A DNA stretch of 61,322 nucleotides from a bacterium (GCA_035295165.1 DATGJN010000094.1:1-61322), one strand, 5' to 3'; positions 41,765 to 53,272 are shown, numbered from the stretch's first letter. The notes: generated by a model not told the origin, from the sequence alone. Translations and numbers: made by a program.

Positions 41765-42441
41765 TACGATCGCGATCGCTGGTCCGTCCACCATCCGTAG
41801 CAGGCAAGCGCGATACCGGCGACCAAGGGGACTGGAACGCGGAGCGCGCCGGCCAGCGCCGGCCCCAGCCACCCGTCGATCAGCGGATCCCGGAGGATCA
41901 TTTCCCCTGACACGTAGCCGAGCACGCCGCCCGCGAGCCACACGATCCACGACTGCCGGTGCATGAGCCTGGCGAGCAGGCTGCTCCCCCACACGACGAG
42001 GGGCAGCGACAACCCGACCCCAACCACCACGAGCCCGTAGCGCCCACGGGCGGCGGCGGCCACCGCGAGAACGTTGTCGAGGCTCATAATCACGTCGGCG
42101 GCGACGATGATGCCGACGGCCTGGATCAGCGTGGCCCCGGCACGGGCCTGGTGTTCGATGCCGGTCTCGTGCCGGGTGAGCCGGACTGCGATCGCCATGA
42201 GTACCACGCCCCCGGCGAGCTGCAGCAGCGGGATGTTGAGCAGGAAGGTGACCACCACGATGAAGCCGACGCGGAGGGCGACCGCGCCGACGGCGCCCCA
42301 CACCTGGCCTCGGGTCTGTTGATGACGCGGCAGCGTGCGCACGGCGAGCGCGATCACCAGCGCGTTGTCGCCGGCGAGTGCCAGGTCGATCAACACGATG
42401 CCGAGCCCGCGCGCCCAGAACTCGGGGTCGAAGAGCGCCAT
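41761..42441 (-). CDS. TerC-family integral membrane protein (YjbE-like)
   Basis: 226 residues, about seven helices. Family motifs IDLALAGDNALVIALAVRTLP and ADVIMSLDNVLAVAAAARG contain the acidic residues thought to bind metal. TerC proteins of this type are linked to Mn2+ export and metalation of secreted proteins. ATG 42441 (GTG 42444 alternative). Four-base tail overlap with the EamA gene. Confidence 0.9.
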   Translation of the reverse strand: MALFDPEFWARGLGIVLIDLALAGDNALVIALAVRTLPRHQQTRGQVWGAVGAVALRVGFIVVVTFLLNIPLLQLAGGVVLMAIAVRLTRHETGIEHQARAGATLIQAVGIIVAADVIMSLDNVLAVAAAARGRYGLVVVGVGLSLPLVVWGSSLLARLMHRQSWIVWLAGGVLGYVSGEMILRDPLIDGWLGPALAGALRVPVPLVAGIALACYGWWTDQRSRSY

Positions 42442-42484
42442 CACACAAGACGCGCTCGCGCGCGACCGGCGCGGTCAGGACCGA

Positions 42485-43897
42485 TCACGGCCGAAGTGCG
42501 ATGCCGAGGTGCGGGGACGATCGGCCGGACTGAGCGATGCCGAACGCGACGAGGGCGTTCGCGGGCGACGCCGCTCCGACGAGGAGCAGGCCGGGCGCCA
42601 GCGAGAGACCACCCTTGAACGTGAATCCGCCGACCGCGCCGCGCCACAGCACTCGTCCGGTGTCCGCGTCGGCGCCCCAAACCGTCCCCGAGTAGTCGGC
42701 CGCAAACACGACGCCGCGCGCGACGGCCGGCGCGCCGAGGACCTGCTTGGGACCGAGGAGCGTCCAGACGATCCGGCCCGTCGCCTCATCGAGGGCCACG
42801 AGGCGTCCCGGCAGGTCTGGGGTGAACCCTTTGGCCGACGGCGGATAGTCCTGCGTGCCGACGAAGATCCGGCCGCCGGCCATCGCGGCGCTCCCGGTGA
42901 CGACGGCGCCCCGCTGCGGTGTGGTCAGGGACGTCTTCCAGACGAGCCGGCCCGTGCGCGCGTCGACCACGTAGTAGACCCCATCCTTCTCTCCGGCTCC
43001 AACGACCGTGCCCTGCGGGAGGGCAAACACGTTTGGCGTCGACAGAAAGTCGAGATCCTGAGTGTCGTGCGGGTGCGTCGGTCCGAACGCCCATTTGAGG
43101 TGGCCCGTGGCGGCGTCGAGCGCCAGGATCGAGTCCGACCCAGGGTCGGGGCCCGGGGGCGGATCGTTGCCAGGCGAGGGATTCCCGGTGGTCACAAAGA
43201 GCGTGCCGGTGGCGGGATCCAACCCCGGGCTCGCGAGCACCCCGGCTCCGCCGCCGCTGGCGTACTGGGGAATCACATACACCCAATCGACCGCGCCGGT
43301 GGCGGCGTCCAGGGCGATGACGCGCGCGCGGATCGGTTCGTCGATCGTGCCGTCGATGGCGACGTAGACGCGGCCTCGCCACACGAGCGGCGCGGACCAG
43401 ATCACCTCGCCGACGCTCGGGTTGCCCACGTGCGTGCGCCACATCAGCCCGCCGGTCGCGTCGTCGAGGCAGAAGACGTCGGTGAGCGCGGTGGCGGTGT
43501 ACACGCGGTGATTCGCCAGCGCCGGCGTGCTCCCGATCCCGAGCGAGTCAAACCCGTAGGCCGAAAACGGCCGCGCCCCCAGCGATACCTGCCAGCGAGG
43601 CCGCCCCGTCGCGAGCTCGACTGCGTACAGCGTCCCCCGCGCGGACCCCACGAACGCGGTATCGGTCCCGATTGCGGCGGCGTCGGGAATGGCATCGTCC
43701 GCCGCCAAGCGCCACCGGGGGTGCAGCATGGTCACGTTGGTCCGGTCGATGCCCGCTGCAGGATCAGACCCAGTCGCCGCGTAGTCGCGGTTGCGCATGG
43801 GCCAGGTGGGCTCCGGCGGCGCGGCGCCTGCGGGCCCGCCGAGCACGAGGCCGGCGAGGGCCGTACAGATCGCGATGATCCGCAACGCGTGTCGCAT
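42485..43897 (-). CDS. Exported PQQ-type beta-propeller protein
   Basis: 470 residues. A signal peptide (hydrophobic 5-20, ending PAGAAPPEP) precedes repeated WxxD/DAATG blades (LYAVELATGRPRW, VFCLDDATGGLMWRTHVG, VIALDAATGAVDWVY, LVALDEATGRIVW, WGADADTGRVLW). It resembles PQQ dehydrogenase or BamB-like propellers. Catalytic Glu/Asn/Asp of methanol-dehydrogenase type are not evident, so it may be a non-enzymatic or secreted sensor. ATG 43897; the frame opens at 43945. Confidence 0.87.
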   Translation of the reverse strand: MRHALRIIAICTALAGLVLGGPAGAAPPEPTWPMRNRDYAATGSDPAAGIDRTNVTMLHPRWRLAADDAIPDAAAIGTDTAFVGSARGTLYAVELATGRPRWQVSLGARPFSAYGFDSLGIGSTPALANHRVYTATALTDVFCLDDATGGLMWRTHVGNPSVGEVIWSAPLVWRGRVYVAIDGTIDEPIRARVIALDAATGAVDWVYVIPQYASGGGAGVLASPGLDPATGTLFVTTGNPSPGNDPPPGPDPGSDSILALDAATGHLKWAFGPTHPHDTQDLDFLSTPNVFALPQGTVVGAGEKDGVYYVVDARTGRLVWKTSLTTPQRGAVVTGSAAMAGGRIFVGTQDYPPSAKGFTPDLPGRLVALDEATGRIVWTLLGPKQVLGAPAVARGVVFAADYSGTVWGADADTGRVLWRGAVGGFTFKGGLSLAPGLLLVGAASPANALVAFGIAQSGRSSPHLGIALRP

Positions 43898-44042
43898 GCT
43901 CGGAAGAGGGCACGCCGATCCGACCTGAATCGCGGCACGACTCAAGCACGCCGGGAAGCGGCGGGCGATCGGTCCTTCTCGGAGGTTTGCTCCGCGTGCT
44001 CCGGGGTCCTGCCTCTGCGACGGTCGCCGCCCGGAGGCCGTG

Positions 44043-45548
44043 CTATGTTGCCGGAAGCGAGGCCGCGAGCCTCGCGCCGGTGCGGCGGATCACGGCCAGC
44101 AGCGCCGCAAGATCGTCCTCGGTCGTCCCGTAGTGGAGGACGCACGCCCTCAGGACGAAGCGGCCTCGGAGCGCCGCGTTCGTCACGAAGACCTCGCCGC
44201 CGGCCTGTGTCTCCTGCATGATCGCCTTGTTGAGCTCGTCCAGACGAGGGTCGTCCTGCGACCATCCCGGCGGGTTGTAGCGGAAGCACACGATCGAAAG
44301 CGTGACCGGGGCCATTCGCTCGAGATCGGGTGCGGCGTCGATCAAACCGGCGAGGCGGCGCGCCAGGGCGTTGTGCCGCGCGATGTGCGCCGCCGCGCCC
44401 CCGCGTCCCAGATGCTGGAGCGTCATCCAGAGCTTGAGCGCGCGGAACCCCCGCGTCTGCTGGAAGCCGTACTCCGAGTACCACGGCAGCCCGCCGAAGC
44501 CTCTGCCTTCCTCGGTCTGAACATACGGCGGCACCAGGCTGAACGTCTCGCGCAGCAGGCGGCCGTCGCGGAGCAGGGCGCACCCGCACTCCACGGGGAC
44601 GGACAGCCACTTGTGCGGGTCGAGGGCGAGCGAGTCCGCGCGACTCATGCCGGCGTACTGCGGCGCCACCGTCGGGTCGAGCACGCCGACCGCGCCGTAC
44701 GCGCCGTCGACGTGGAACCAGAGGCGTTCCGCCGCGCAGAACTGGCCCAGCGCGTCGAGCGGATCGATCGCCCCGGTGCTCACGGTGCCGGCGCTCGCGC
44801 ATACGCAAAACGGCACGCGGCCGCGCGCACGATCGTCTGTGACCGCGGTGCGGAGCGCCGCGAGGTCCATGCGGAACGCCCCGTCCACCGGGACGGTGCG
44901 GACGGCGGCGGCGCCCAGCCCGAGCAGCTCGGCCGACTTCCGCATGCAAGCGTGGCCTTCCTCGGACAGGTACATGACGAGCGGCGCGTTCGTTCCCCGG
45001 AGGCCCGCGGCGCGGACGTCGCCCCCCGCCATCGCGACGGCCCGGTGCCGGGCCACGGCCAGGCACGTCAGCGAGGCCATGGAGCCGCCGCTGACGAGCA
45101 GGCCCATGCTGCCCTCGGTGGGAAAGCTCAGCAGCTCCATCAACCATCGAACCGCGCAGCGCTCCAGGTAAATGGCGGCATGGTCGCCGCCGGCACAGCT
45201 CGGGTCCATCGCCGCCGCGAGTATCTCGGCGAGCACGCCCACCGGGGACGGCGGGGAGTTGACCCAACCGAAGAACCGCGGATGCCCGTTGCCCATCGGG
45301 TGGGGGAGGATCGTTTCCGCAAACTGGCGGAGCATCGCCTCGGGCGGCATGCCGTCGTCCGGGAGCGGCTGTTCGAGCAGCGCGCGCCGCTCCTCCGGCG
45401 TCATTGGCTGGAACACGGGACGCTCACTCACGCCGGCGAGATGGTCGGCGGCCAGATCCACGACCGCGTGGCCGAGGCGCCGGAACTCCTCGGGGGGGAG
45501 CCCAGGGGCTGCGCCGCCGTCTGCCTGCCGTCGCCCGCTCGGTCTCAT
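44043..45548 (-). CDS. Pyridoxal-dependent decarboxylase, aromatic-L-amino-acid decarboxylase type
   Basis: 501 residues, group-II PLP decarboxylase. Visible are HPRFFGWVNSPPSPVGVLAE, FVSGGSMASLT-like LLVSGGSMASL, FHVDGAYGA and the PLP-lysine motif DPHKW (Lys313). It resembles TDC/AADC enzymes that decarboxylate Trp, Tyr or Phe, but the substrate is not proven. The start ATG 45548 overlaps the stop of the upstream XRE-cupin regulator (ATGA), so both are co-transcribed. Confidence 0.92.
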   Translation of the reverse strand: MRPSGRRQADGGAAPGLPPEEFRRLGHAVVDLAADHLAGVSERPVFQPMTPEERRALLEQPLPDDGMPPEAMLRQFAETILPHPMGNGHPRFFGWVNSPPSPVGVLAEILAAAMDPSCAGGDHAAIYLERCAVRWLMELLSFPTEGSMGLLVSGGSMASLTCLAVARHRAVAMAGGDVRAAGLRGTNAPLVMYLSEEGHACMRKSAELLGLGAAAVRTVPVDGAFRMDLAALRTAVTDDRARGRVPFCVCASAGTVSTGAIDPLDALGQFCAAERLWFHVDGAYGAVGVLDPTVAPQYAGMSRADSLALDPHKWLSVPVECGCALLRDGRLLRETFSLVPPYVQTEEGRGFGGLPWYSEYGFQQTRGFRALKLWMTLQHLGRGGAAAHIARHNALARRLAGLIDAAPDLERMAPVTLSIVCFRYNPPGWSQDDPRLDELNKAIMQETQAGGEVFVTNAALRGRFVLRACVLHYGTTEDDLAALLAVIRRTGARLAASLPAT

Positions 45549-46204
45549 GATCGCGCTCCTCTCTTCTGCCCGCCCCCGCCTCCGATGGCATGGTGGGCGG
45601 ATGGCGCAAGCGCACCGCTGACCTCCATCGCGAGATAGTACGCGCACGGCGCGCTGCCGTCGTTCGCGAACGCGTGCACGCAATCGCCGTCGTAGTAGAT
45701 GCTGTCGCCGGCATGGAGCGTATACGGCGCCCCGTCGATCGTGAGGGTCAGGGTGCCCGACTCGACCGCGACGTACTCGCGGGACCCGGGCGCGTGCGGG
45801 GAGAACGCGCCGGCGTCGACGCCGGCGGGAATCGTCGTCCGCATGAACTCGAACTCCACGCCCGGGAGCACGGGCGACAGGATGCGCCGCTCCCAGCCGC
45901 TCGGATCGCGGGCCACGTCCTGTTCGGCCCGCCGCAACAGGACCACCCGCGCCGCGCGCTCCTGCCCGAGCAGACGGGCGATACTGGTCCCAAGTCCTGT
46001 TGCGATCCGGTCGAGCACGAGCACCGTGGGGACCTTCCCGCCTCGCTCCACGGCGGACAGCATGCTGCGGCTCACGCCGGAGGCGGCGGCGAGCTCCTCG
46101 AGCGACAAACGGCGGCGCACCCGCTCCTGCCGGATGCGCTCGCCGAGATCGGCAAGATCCAGGCCGTTTGCGAATCTGAGTGCCGTTCGTGGCGCTTTCG
46201 GCAT
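45545..46204 (-). CDS. XRE-family regulator with C-terminal cupin
   Basis: 219 residues. The HTH_3 domain is at residues about 18-72 (LGERIRQERVRRRLSLEELAAASGVSRSMLSAVERGGKVPT). The cupin follows with SREYVAVESGTLTLTIDG and GDSIYYDGDCVHAF. Such proteins sense small metabolites and often control amino-acid or amine metabolism; here the co-transcribed decarboxylase is the obvious target. ATG 46204 has a poor SD; TTG 46210 is possible. TATAAC just upstream may be its -10. Confidence 0.92.
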   Translation of the reverse strand: MPKAPRTALRFANGLDLADLGERIRQERVRRRLSLEELAAASGVSRSMLSAVERGGKVPTVLVLDRIATGLGTSIARLLGQERAARVVLLRRAEQDVARDPSGWERRILSPVLPGVEFEFMRTTIPAGVDAGAFSPHAPGSREYVAVESGTLTLTIDGAPYTLHAGDSIYYDGDCVHAFANDGSAPCAYYLAMEVSGALAPSAHHAIGGGGGQKRGARS

Positions 46205-46310
46205 CTTCAATAGGGGATTTTATCCGTTATAGTGCACCATGGCAAGAGGGAGGTCGCCGTCGCAGGCCTTCCACCCTTGGTCCCCGAGACACGACCCGCC
46301 TAATGCGCGG

Positions 46311-48113
46311 TTACTTGAACGTCGTGCCGGCGTCCATCAGCAGGTGTTCCACGAGTGGACCCAGAGCCAATGCGGGCAGGAAGCTCAGCGTGCCGACGAT
46401 GATGAGCACCGCGGCGAGCCAGAGGACGAACTGCCACGTGTGCGTCGGGAGCGTGCCCGCGCTGGCAGGCCACTGTCGCTTCCCGACCAACGATCCGGCG
46501 ATCGCCAGTGCCGGGATCGCCACCCAGAATCGCCCAGCCAGCATGACCGCGGCGCCGACGATGTTGTAGAACGGCGTGTTCCCGTTCAGCCCGGCGAACG
46601 CGCTCCCGTTGTTGTTGGACATGGACGTGAACGCCTACAAGATCTCGCTGAATCCGTGCGGCCCCGGGTTGGACACGCGAGCGCGGCCCGCCGCGGTCAA
46701 CACGGCGACCGCGGTGGCGGTCAGGGCCACCGCGGGCATGATGAGGACGACCAGGGTCGCCATCCTAATCTCGAACGCCTCGATTTTCTTGCCGAGGTAC
46801 TCGGGGCTGCGGCCGATCATGAGGCCGGCCGCAAACGCCGCGACGAGCACGTACACGAGCATTCCGTAGAGCCCGGACCCGATGCCGCCGTAGATGACCT
46901 CGCCAGTGTGCATCAGGAACAGCGGGACGACCCCTCCGGCCGGTGTGTAGGAGTCGTAGTTCGAGTTCGCCGAGCCGTTTGACGCCGCGGTCGTGAGCGT
47001 TGTCCACAGCGCCGAGGCGGCAATCCCGAAGCGCACCTCCTTGCCCTCCATGTTGCCGCCTGGTTGCGCCGCCGTTGCCCGCTGGTCGACGCCGGCCGGG
47101 GTCAACAGCGGGTTACCCGCCTGCTCGGCGCTCACGGCCCCCACGAGCAGCGGCACGAAGATGAGTGACATCGCGGCGAGCAGCGCCCAGCCCTGTTTCG
47201 TGTTGCCGACCATCCGGCCGAACGTGTAACACGACGCGATAGGGATCAGGGCCATCGCGATCGTCTCAAAGAAGTTGGACAGCGGCGTCGGATTCTCGAA
47301 CGGGTGGGCCGAGTTTGCGTTGGTGAAGCCGCCGCCGTTCGTGAACTGCCTGATCGCGACGTCCGACGCCACGGGGCCCAGCGCGATCTGCTGCTCGGTC
47401 ACCTTCACCGTGGTGGTCTTCCGGTGCCCTTGGGCGTCCAGCACCGGCTTCCCGTTCGCGTCGGTGACCGGCTGCGCGTACGCGGTCGACTCCATCAACG
47501 TCGCCGTCTGGTACGGCGAGAGCGTCTGGACGACGCCCTGGGACACGAGGAAGAGGGCGAACACCGCGGCGAGCGGCAGGAAGACGTACAGCGTCCCGCG
47601 GACGAGATCCACCCAGAAGTTCCCGATCGTCCGACCCGACGCGCGCGCGAGCCCGCGGAACAGCGCGACCATGATCGCCATCCCGGCGCCGGAGACGAAC
47701 GCCTTCGGGACGAACCCCGCCATCTGCGTCAGGTAGCTCATCGCCGACTCGCCCCCAAAGTTCTGCCACTCCGTGGCGCTGACGTAGGAGGCGGCGGTGT
47801 TGAAGGCGAGCACGGGGTCGATCGAGAGGAACCGCTGGGGGTTGAGAGGCAGCGCGGCCTGCAACCGCAGCATCGCGTACAGGAGGATCATGCCGACGAG
47901 GGTGAAGGCGAGGAGCGCCGTGGTGTACGTCTGCCAGTCCATCTCCTGCTCCGGCCGTACGCCCGCCCACCGGTACAAGAGGCGTTCCACCGGCCGCAGG
48001 ACCGGGTCGAGCCACGTTCGCTCACCTTCGTACACGCGAGCGATGTGGGCCCCGAGGGGTTTGGCCGACAATAACAGCACGGCCAGCACGACGGCGATCT
48101 GGAGCCAGCCCAT
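46311..48113 (-). pseudogene. kdpA: Second kdpA copy interrupted by one amber codon
   Basis: Frame of 601 codons encoding a K+-transporting ATPase A-chain. It is intact except for TAG at 46635-46637, where the functional copy at 49268 has a tyrosine codon ([12 protein letters not shown]). Upstream 492 codons and downstream 104 codons remain in the same frame. Selectivity-filter segments are partly altered: TNGGGFTNANSAHP lacks one residue of [16 protein letters not shown]. No kdpB or kdpC follows. It is preceded by a small hydrophobic ORF and by its own copy of the shared regulatory element. Nonsense mutation is the simplest reading; assembly error or readthrough is possible. Confidence 0.88.
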
Positions 48114-48206
48114 CGTAGTCAACTGCACCACGGCAACTCGAAGAAAGGTGCGCGGGAGGTGTGAACAGCGCTCACTGCGTGGCGGATTGCACGGCGCCGG
48201 CGGCGC

Positions 48207-48362
48207 TTACCGACGGGTCGTCGGCGCGGGGGATCTTGAGGCGATACCGGCGCTGCGCAGTGCGAGGATCGACCGGGGTTTCGGGCGCCTGTTGACGATC
48301 CGCAGGCACGACCCCAGGCATAACAGGACGACGCCGACAAGCAGTGCGTCTGACACGACCAT
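48207..48362 (-). CDS. Small membrane ORF upstream of the broken kdpA (kdpF-like)
   Basis: 51 codons. It starts MVVSDALLVGVVLLCLGS, a hydrophobic helix in the place where kdpF stands in the intact operon (whose KdpF also begins MVV). The tail is basic and not KdpF-like, which suggests decay. GAGGTG precedes ATG 48362. It may be a relic of kdpF in the damaged locus. Confidence 0.5.
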   Translation of the reverse strand: MVVSDALLVGVVLLCLGSCLRIVNRRPKPRSILALRSAGIASRSPAPTTRR

Positions 48363-48484
48363 CACCTCATCATTGCGCCGCGCACGGTGTTGAGATCCAT
48401 TCGGGAGCGCTCCCGTGCGCGGCGGACATCGTGGTCCCAACGCTCCCGCGCCATCCTACCACGGATCGCTGTGGCGGCGGCGTT

Positions 48485-48563
48485 AATGTATTGCTTCCCA
48501 CCGCTACGAAGCCATTACGATTCTCTCCGCGGGGCCCGCCGCCGAATGTAATCGGTCGTTAAT
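48485..48563 (-). promoter_or_regulatory. Element C: activator-type promoter of the kdpA pseudogene locus
   Basis: Minus strand: ATTAAC-N5-ATTACA direct repeat (48563 down to 48547), then GTAATGGCTTCGTAGCGG (48518-48501) and TACATT as -10 (48490-48485). GTAAT-to-GTAGC period is 11 bp; GTAATG-to--10 distance is 28 bp. No -35 is seen, consistent with an OmpR/PhoB-family activator such as KdpE. Confidence 0.6.
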
Positions 48564-48613
48564 GGCAGCGCTACCCGCCGTAATGCCCCCGTAACGGCGG
48601 TTGGTGGTATGGT
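48548..48613 (+). promoter_or_regulatory. Element A: activator-type promoter for the central ORF
   Basis: Plus strand: GTAAT-N6-TTAAT (48548-48563, 11-bp period), then GTAATGCCCCCGTAACGG (48580-48597), and TATGGT as -10 (48608-48613), 28 bp from GTAATG. It shares the 48548-48565 site with element C, giving a divergent control region. Confidence 0.6.
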
Positions 48614-48642
48614 GCATGCGGTATCGCGGACGGGGCGGGTCG

Positions 48643-48939
48643 GTGAAAGACGTTGACCGAGATGATGAGATGAGCGCAGGTGGCGCGACGGCCGTGTCCA
48701 GAGTGTCCCGGTGCACGGGCGGCCTGCGGAACTGGCTAGCGGAGCTGTGGGAGACGATCCTCCTGGGATGCGTCATCGCGGACACGAGCGCGCTCGATTC
48801 GTGCGCGACGTGCGAGTCCGCGCGCCCCTACGTCGAGGAGATGCTGCGGATCCGCACGCTGCGCCGCCCCGCGCCCCGTCCCAGGTGGTGCCCTGGGCAC
48901 CCGGACCGCCGCCACGGCGCAGGATTAACAAAACATTAA
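48643..48939 (+). CDS. Unrecognised 98-residue ORF under a kdp-type promoter
   Basis: GTG 48643 (or ATG 48670) to 48939. I recognise no family. The middle has a hydrophobic ETILLGCVIAD and a Cys pair DSCATCESAR; the C-terminus is Arg/Pro-rich with WCPGHPDRRHG. Its support is the upstream element A and its position between the two kdp loci. SD is weak. It may be a real stress gene or an accidental frame. Confidence 0.35.
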   Translation: MKDVDRDDEMSAGGATAVSRVSRCTGGLRNWLAELWETILLGCVIADTSALDSCATCESARPYVEEMLRIRTLRRPAPRPRWCPGHPDRRHGAGLTKH

Positions 48940-48989
48940 TCCCATCCGCCCCCAAGGTAATGGCTCCGTAACGCGGTTCGTGATATCGT
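48924..48989 (+). promoter_or_regulatory. Element B: activator-type promoter of the intact kdp operon
   Basis: ATTAAC (48924-48929) and ATTAAT (48935-48940) with an 11-bp period; GTAATGGCTCCGTAACGCGG at 48957-48976 repeats at 11 bp; the two pairs start 33 bp apart. TATCGT (48984-48989) is the likely -10, 27 bp from GTAATG. GGATTAA-N7-TTAATCC is also a perfect inverted repeat. A KdpE-type site is inferred. An approximately 100-base leader to the first ORF follows. Confidence 0.65.
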
Positions 48990-48993
48990 GGCG

Positions 48994-49090
48994 CAATAGC
49001 AGGGTGCCCCGGGCGCGGCGTTTCGGGTGGGGCACGCCAGGCGGCGCCCGGTGCGACGGCTGAGAGTGGGGATCGGGGAGGGGATCGTCC
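48994..49090 (+). other. Leader of the intact kdp operon
   Basis: Untranslated leader with a stable hairpin (GTGCCCC around 49003 pairing with GGGGCAC around 49030) and a short CTGAGA segment. It does not match ydaO or other riboswitch consensus that I know. A G-rich SD precedes GTG 49091. Confidence 0.4.
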
Positions 49091-49183
49091 GTGGCGGACG
49101 TGGAGCTCATCGCGCTCGCGTTGCTGTTCGTCTTCTCGTGCGTGTGGATGGTCGAGGGCCTCGATCGGCTCATGGGACGGTGA
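49091..49183 (+). CDS. 30-residue membrane peptide at the head of the kdp operon
   Basis: Too short for normal gene calling. GTG 49091 after GGGGAGGGG encodes a single transmembrane helix starting MADVELIALALLFVF and ending EGLDRLMGR. Small helices of this kind (ending in a DRL-type motif) often precede kdpF in bacterial kdp operons; their role is unknown. Four bases separate its stop from the kdpF start. Confidence 0.7.
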   Translation: MADVELIALALLFVFSCVWMVEGLDRLMGR

Positions 49184-49187
49184 TGAC

Positions 49188-49271
49188 ATGGTCGTGATTG
49201 CAGGCGTGCTGTCGATCGCCCTGCTGGGATATCTGATCTGCGCGCTGCTGAAGCCGGAGTGGTTTGTATGA
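49188..49271 (+). CDS. kdpF: K+-transporting ATPase subunit KdpF
   Basis: 27 residues, one helix, beginning MVVIAGVLSIALLGYLICA and ending KPEWFV. KdpF stabilises the KdpFABC complex. The stop overlaps the kdpA ATG (ATGA). Confidence 0.88.
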   Translation: MVVIAGVLSIALLGYLICALLKPEWFV

Positions 49272-51085
49272 CGAGCGTCGGAATCGCCCGCATTCTCCTC
49301 GTCCTCGTCGTCGTCTTCCTGCTCGTCAAACCCCTCGGCACCTACATGGCAAAGGTCTACGAGGGCGAGCGAACCATCTTCGACCGCTTCCTGCAGCCGT
49401 TCGAGCGGTGGCTGTACCGGATCTGCGCCATCGATCCGGAGGCCGACATGCCGTGGCAGACGTACACGATCGCCCTGCTTGCGTTCACCATCGTCGGGAT
49501 GCTGCTGCTCTACGCGCTGCAGCGGCTGCAGGGCGTGCTGCCGTTGAACCCGCAGGGCATCGGCGCGGTCGATCCGAGTCTGGCGTTCAACACGGCCACG
49601 TCGTTCGCGACGAACACGAACTGGCAGAACTACGGCGGGGAGAGCACGCTGAGCGACCTGAGTCAGATGGCCGGGCTGACGGTGAAAAACTTCACGTCGG
49701 CCGCCGTGGGGATGGCGGTGCTCGTGGCGCTGATCCGCGGGCTGACGCGCCGCTCGGCCAAGGCGATCGGCAACTTCTGGGTCGACACGGTGCGCGGCGT
49801 CCTGTACATTTTGATGCCGCTCGCCATCGTCCTGGCGCTGCTGCTCGCGTGGCAGGGTCTCCCGCAGACGCTGTCGCCGTACAAGACGGCGACCTTGATG
49901 GAACCGACCTCGTACGAGCAGCCGATCACGGACGCCAGCGGCAAGCCCGTGCTCGACGCCAAGGGCCAGCCGAAGACCAAGACCATCAAGGTGACGGAGC
50001 AGCAGATCGCCATCGGGCCCGTGGCGTCGCAGCTGGCGATCAAGGAGCTCGGCACGAACGGAGGCGGGTTCTTCAACGCGAACTCGGCTCATCCATACGA
50101 GAACCCGACGCCGTTCTCGAACTTCCTGGAGCTGCTCGCGATCCTGCTGATTCCCGCGGCGATCGTCTATACGTACGGCCGGATGGTGAAGGACACGCGC
50201 CAGGGCTGGGCACTGCTTGCGGCGATGACGATCTGCTTCCTCCCGGCGATCGGCGTGGCCGTCGGGTTCGAGCAGGCCGGCAATCCACTGTTCCATTCGC
50301 TCGGCGTCGATCAGGCCGCGAGCCCGCTGCAGCCGGGCGGGAACATGGAGGGCAAGGAGGTTCGCTTCGGTCCGGTCGATTCCGCGTTGTGGGCCGTCTC
50401 AACGACCTCCACGTCGAACGGGTCGGTCAACTCGATGCACGATTCGTACACGCCGATCGCCGGCATGGTGCCGATGGTGATGATGCACCTCGGCGAGATC
50501 ATCTACGGCGGCGTGGGCACCGGAATGTACGACATGGTGGCGCTCGTGATCGTCGCGGCGTTCGTGGCCGGCCTCATGGTGGGCCGCACGCCGGAGTACC
50601 TCGGCAAGAAGATCGAGGCGTTCGAGATGAAAATGGCGACGATCGTCGTCCTGGTGATGCCGGCGGTCGTGCTCGTCGGAACGGCGCTTGGGGTGGCGAC
50701 CGCGGCCGGCAAGGCCGGCGTATCGAACCCGGGCCCGCACGGGTTCAGCGAGATTCTCTACGCGTTTACGTCGATGGGCAACAACAACGGCAGCGCGTTC
50801 GCGGGGTTGAACGGCAACACCCCGTTCTACAACGACGTCGGCGCGGTCGTGATGTGGCTGGGGCGGTTCTGGGAGATTGTCCCGGTGCTCGCGATCGCGG
50901 GATCCCTGGCCGCGAAGAAAGTCGTGCCCCCGGGCGCGGGGACACTGCCCACCTACACGGTGCAGTTTGTGCTGTGGCTGGTGGCCGTGATCATCATCCT
51001 GGGGGCGTTGAGCTTCCTGCCTGTGTTGGCGCTCGGCCCGATCGTCGAGCACCTGCTGCTCACCGCCGGCACCACCTTTAAGTGA
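49268..51085 (+). CDS. kdpA: Potassium-transporting ATPase subunit A
   Basis: 605 residues, the K+-selective channel-like subunit of the KdpFABC pump. Selectivity-filter loops are intact, including [23 protein letters not shown] and [12 protein letters not shown]. The N-terminal [33 protein letters not shown] is standard. ATG 49268 overlaps the kdpF stop. kdpB follows after 13 bp. It is the functional partner of the broken copy at 46311. Confidence 0.97.
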   Translation: MTSVGIARILLVLVVVFLLVKPLGTYMAKVYEGERTIFDRFLQPFERWLYRICAIDPEADMPWQTYTIALLAFTIVGMLLLYALQRLQGVLPLNPQGIGAVDPSLAFNTATSFATNTNWQNYGGESTLSDLSQMAGLTVKNFTSAAVGMAVLVALIRGLTRRSAKAIGNFWVDTVRGVLYILMPLAIVLALLLAWQGLPQTLSPYKTATLMEPTSYEQPITDASGKPVLDAKGQPKTKTIKVTEQQIAIGPVASQLAIKELGTNGGGFFNANSAHPYENPTPFSNFLELLAILLIPAAIVYTYGRMVKDTRQGWALLAAMTICFLPAIGVAVGFEQAGNPLFHSLGVDQAASPLQPGGNMEGKEVRFGPVDSALWAVSTTSTSNGSVNSMHDSYTPIAGMVPMVMMHLGEIIYGGVGTGMYDMVALVIVAAFVAGLMVGRTPEYLGKKIEAFEMKMATIVVLVMPAVVLVGTALGVATAAGKAGVSNPGPHGFSEILYAFTSMGNNNGSAFAGLNGNTPFYNDVGAVVMWLGRFWEIVPVLAIAGSLAAKKVVPPGAGTLPTYTVQFVLWLVAVIIILGALSFLPVLALGPIVEHLLLTAGTTFK

Positions 51086-51098
51086 GGAGACTGAGAGC

Positions 51099-53192
<2,094 letters not shown>

Positions 53193-53272
53193 GATGCGCG
53201 CGCCGCGGGATCACCACGCCGTGGCCGGCACTCGAGCGGCGGTCACCCACCGCTCCTAAGGAGAGATGAATT

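Noticed and set aside
46635-46637. Programmed readthrough or pyrrolysine at the amber codon of kdpA
   Set aside because: The paralogue has Tyr here, and nothing seen downstream suggests a recoding signal; mutation or error is simpler.
49020-49075. Thiamine-pyrophosphate or c-di-AMP riboswitch in the kdp leader
   Set aside because: Only a CTGAGA string and one hairpin match; the remaining conserved blocks are missing.
49264-51081. 605-codon plus-strand frame overlapping kdpA
   Set aside because: Composition (Arg/Gly/Ala/Asp-rich, no helices) is that of a shifted frame of kdpA, whose own frame carries all family motifs.
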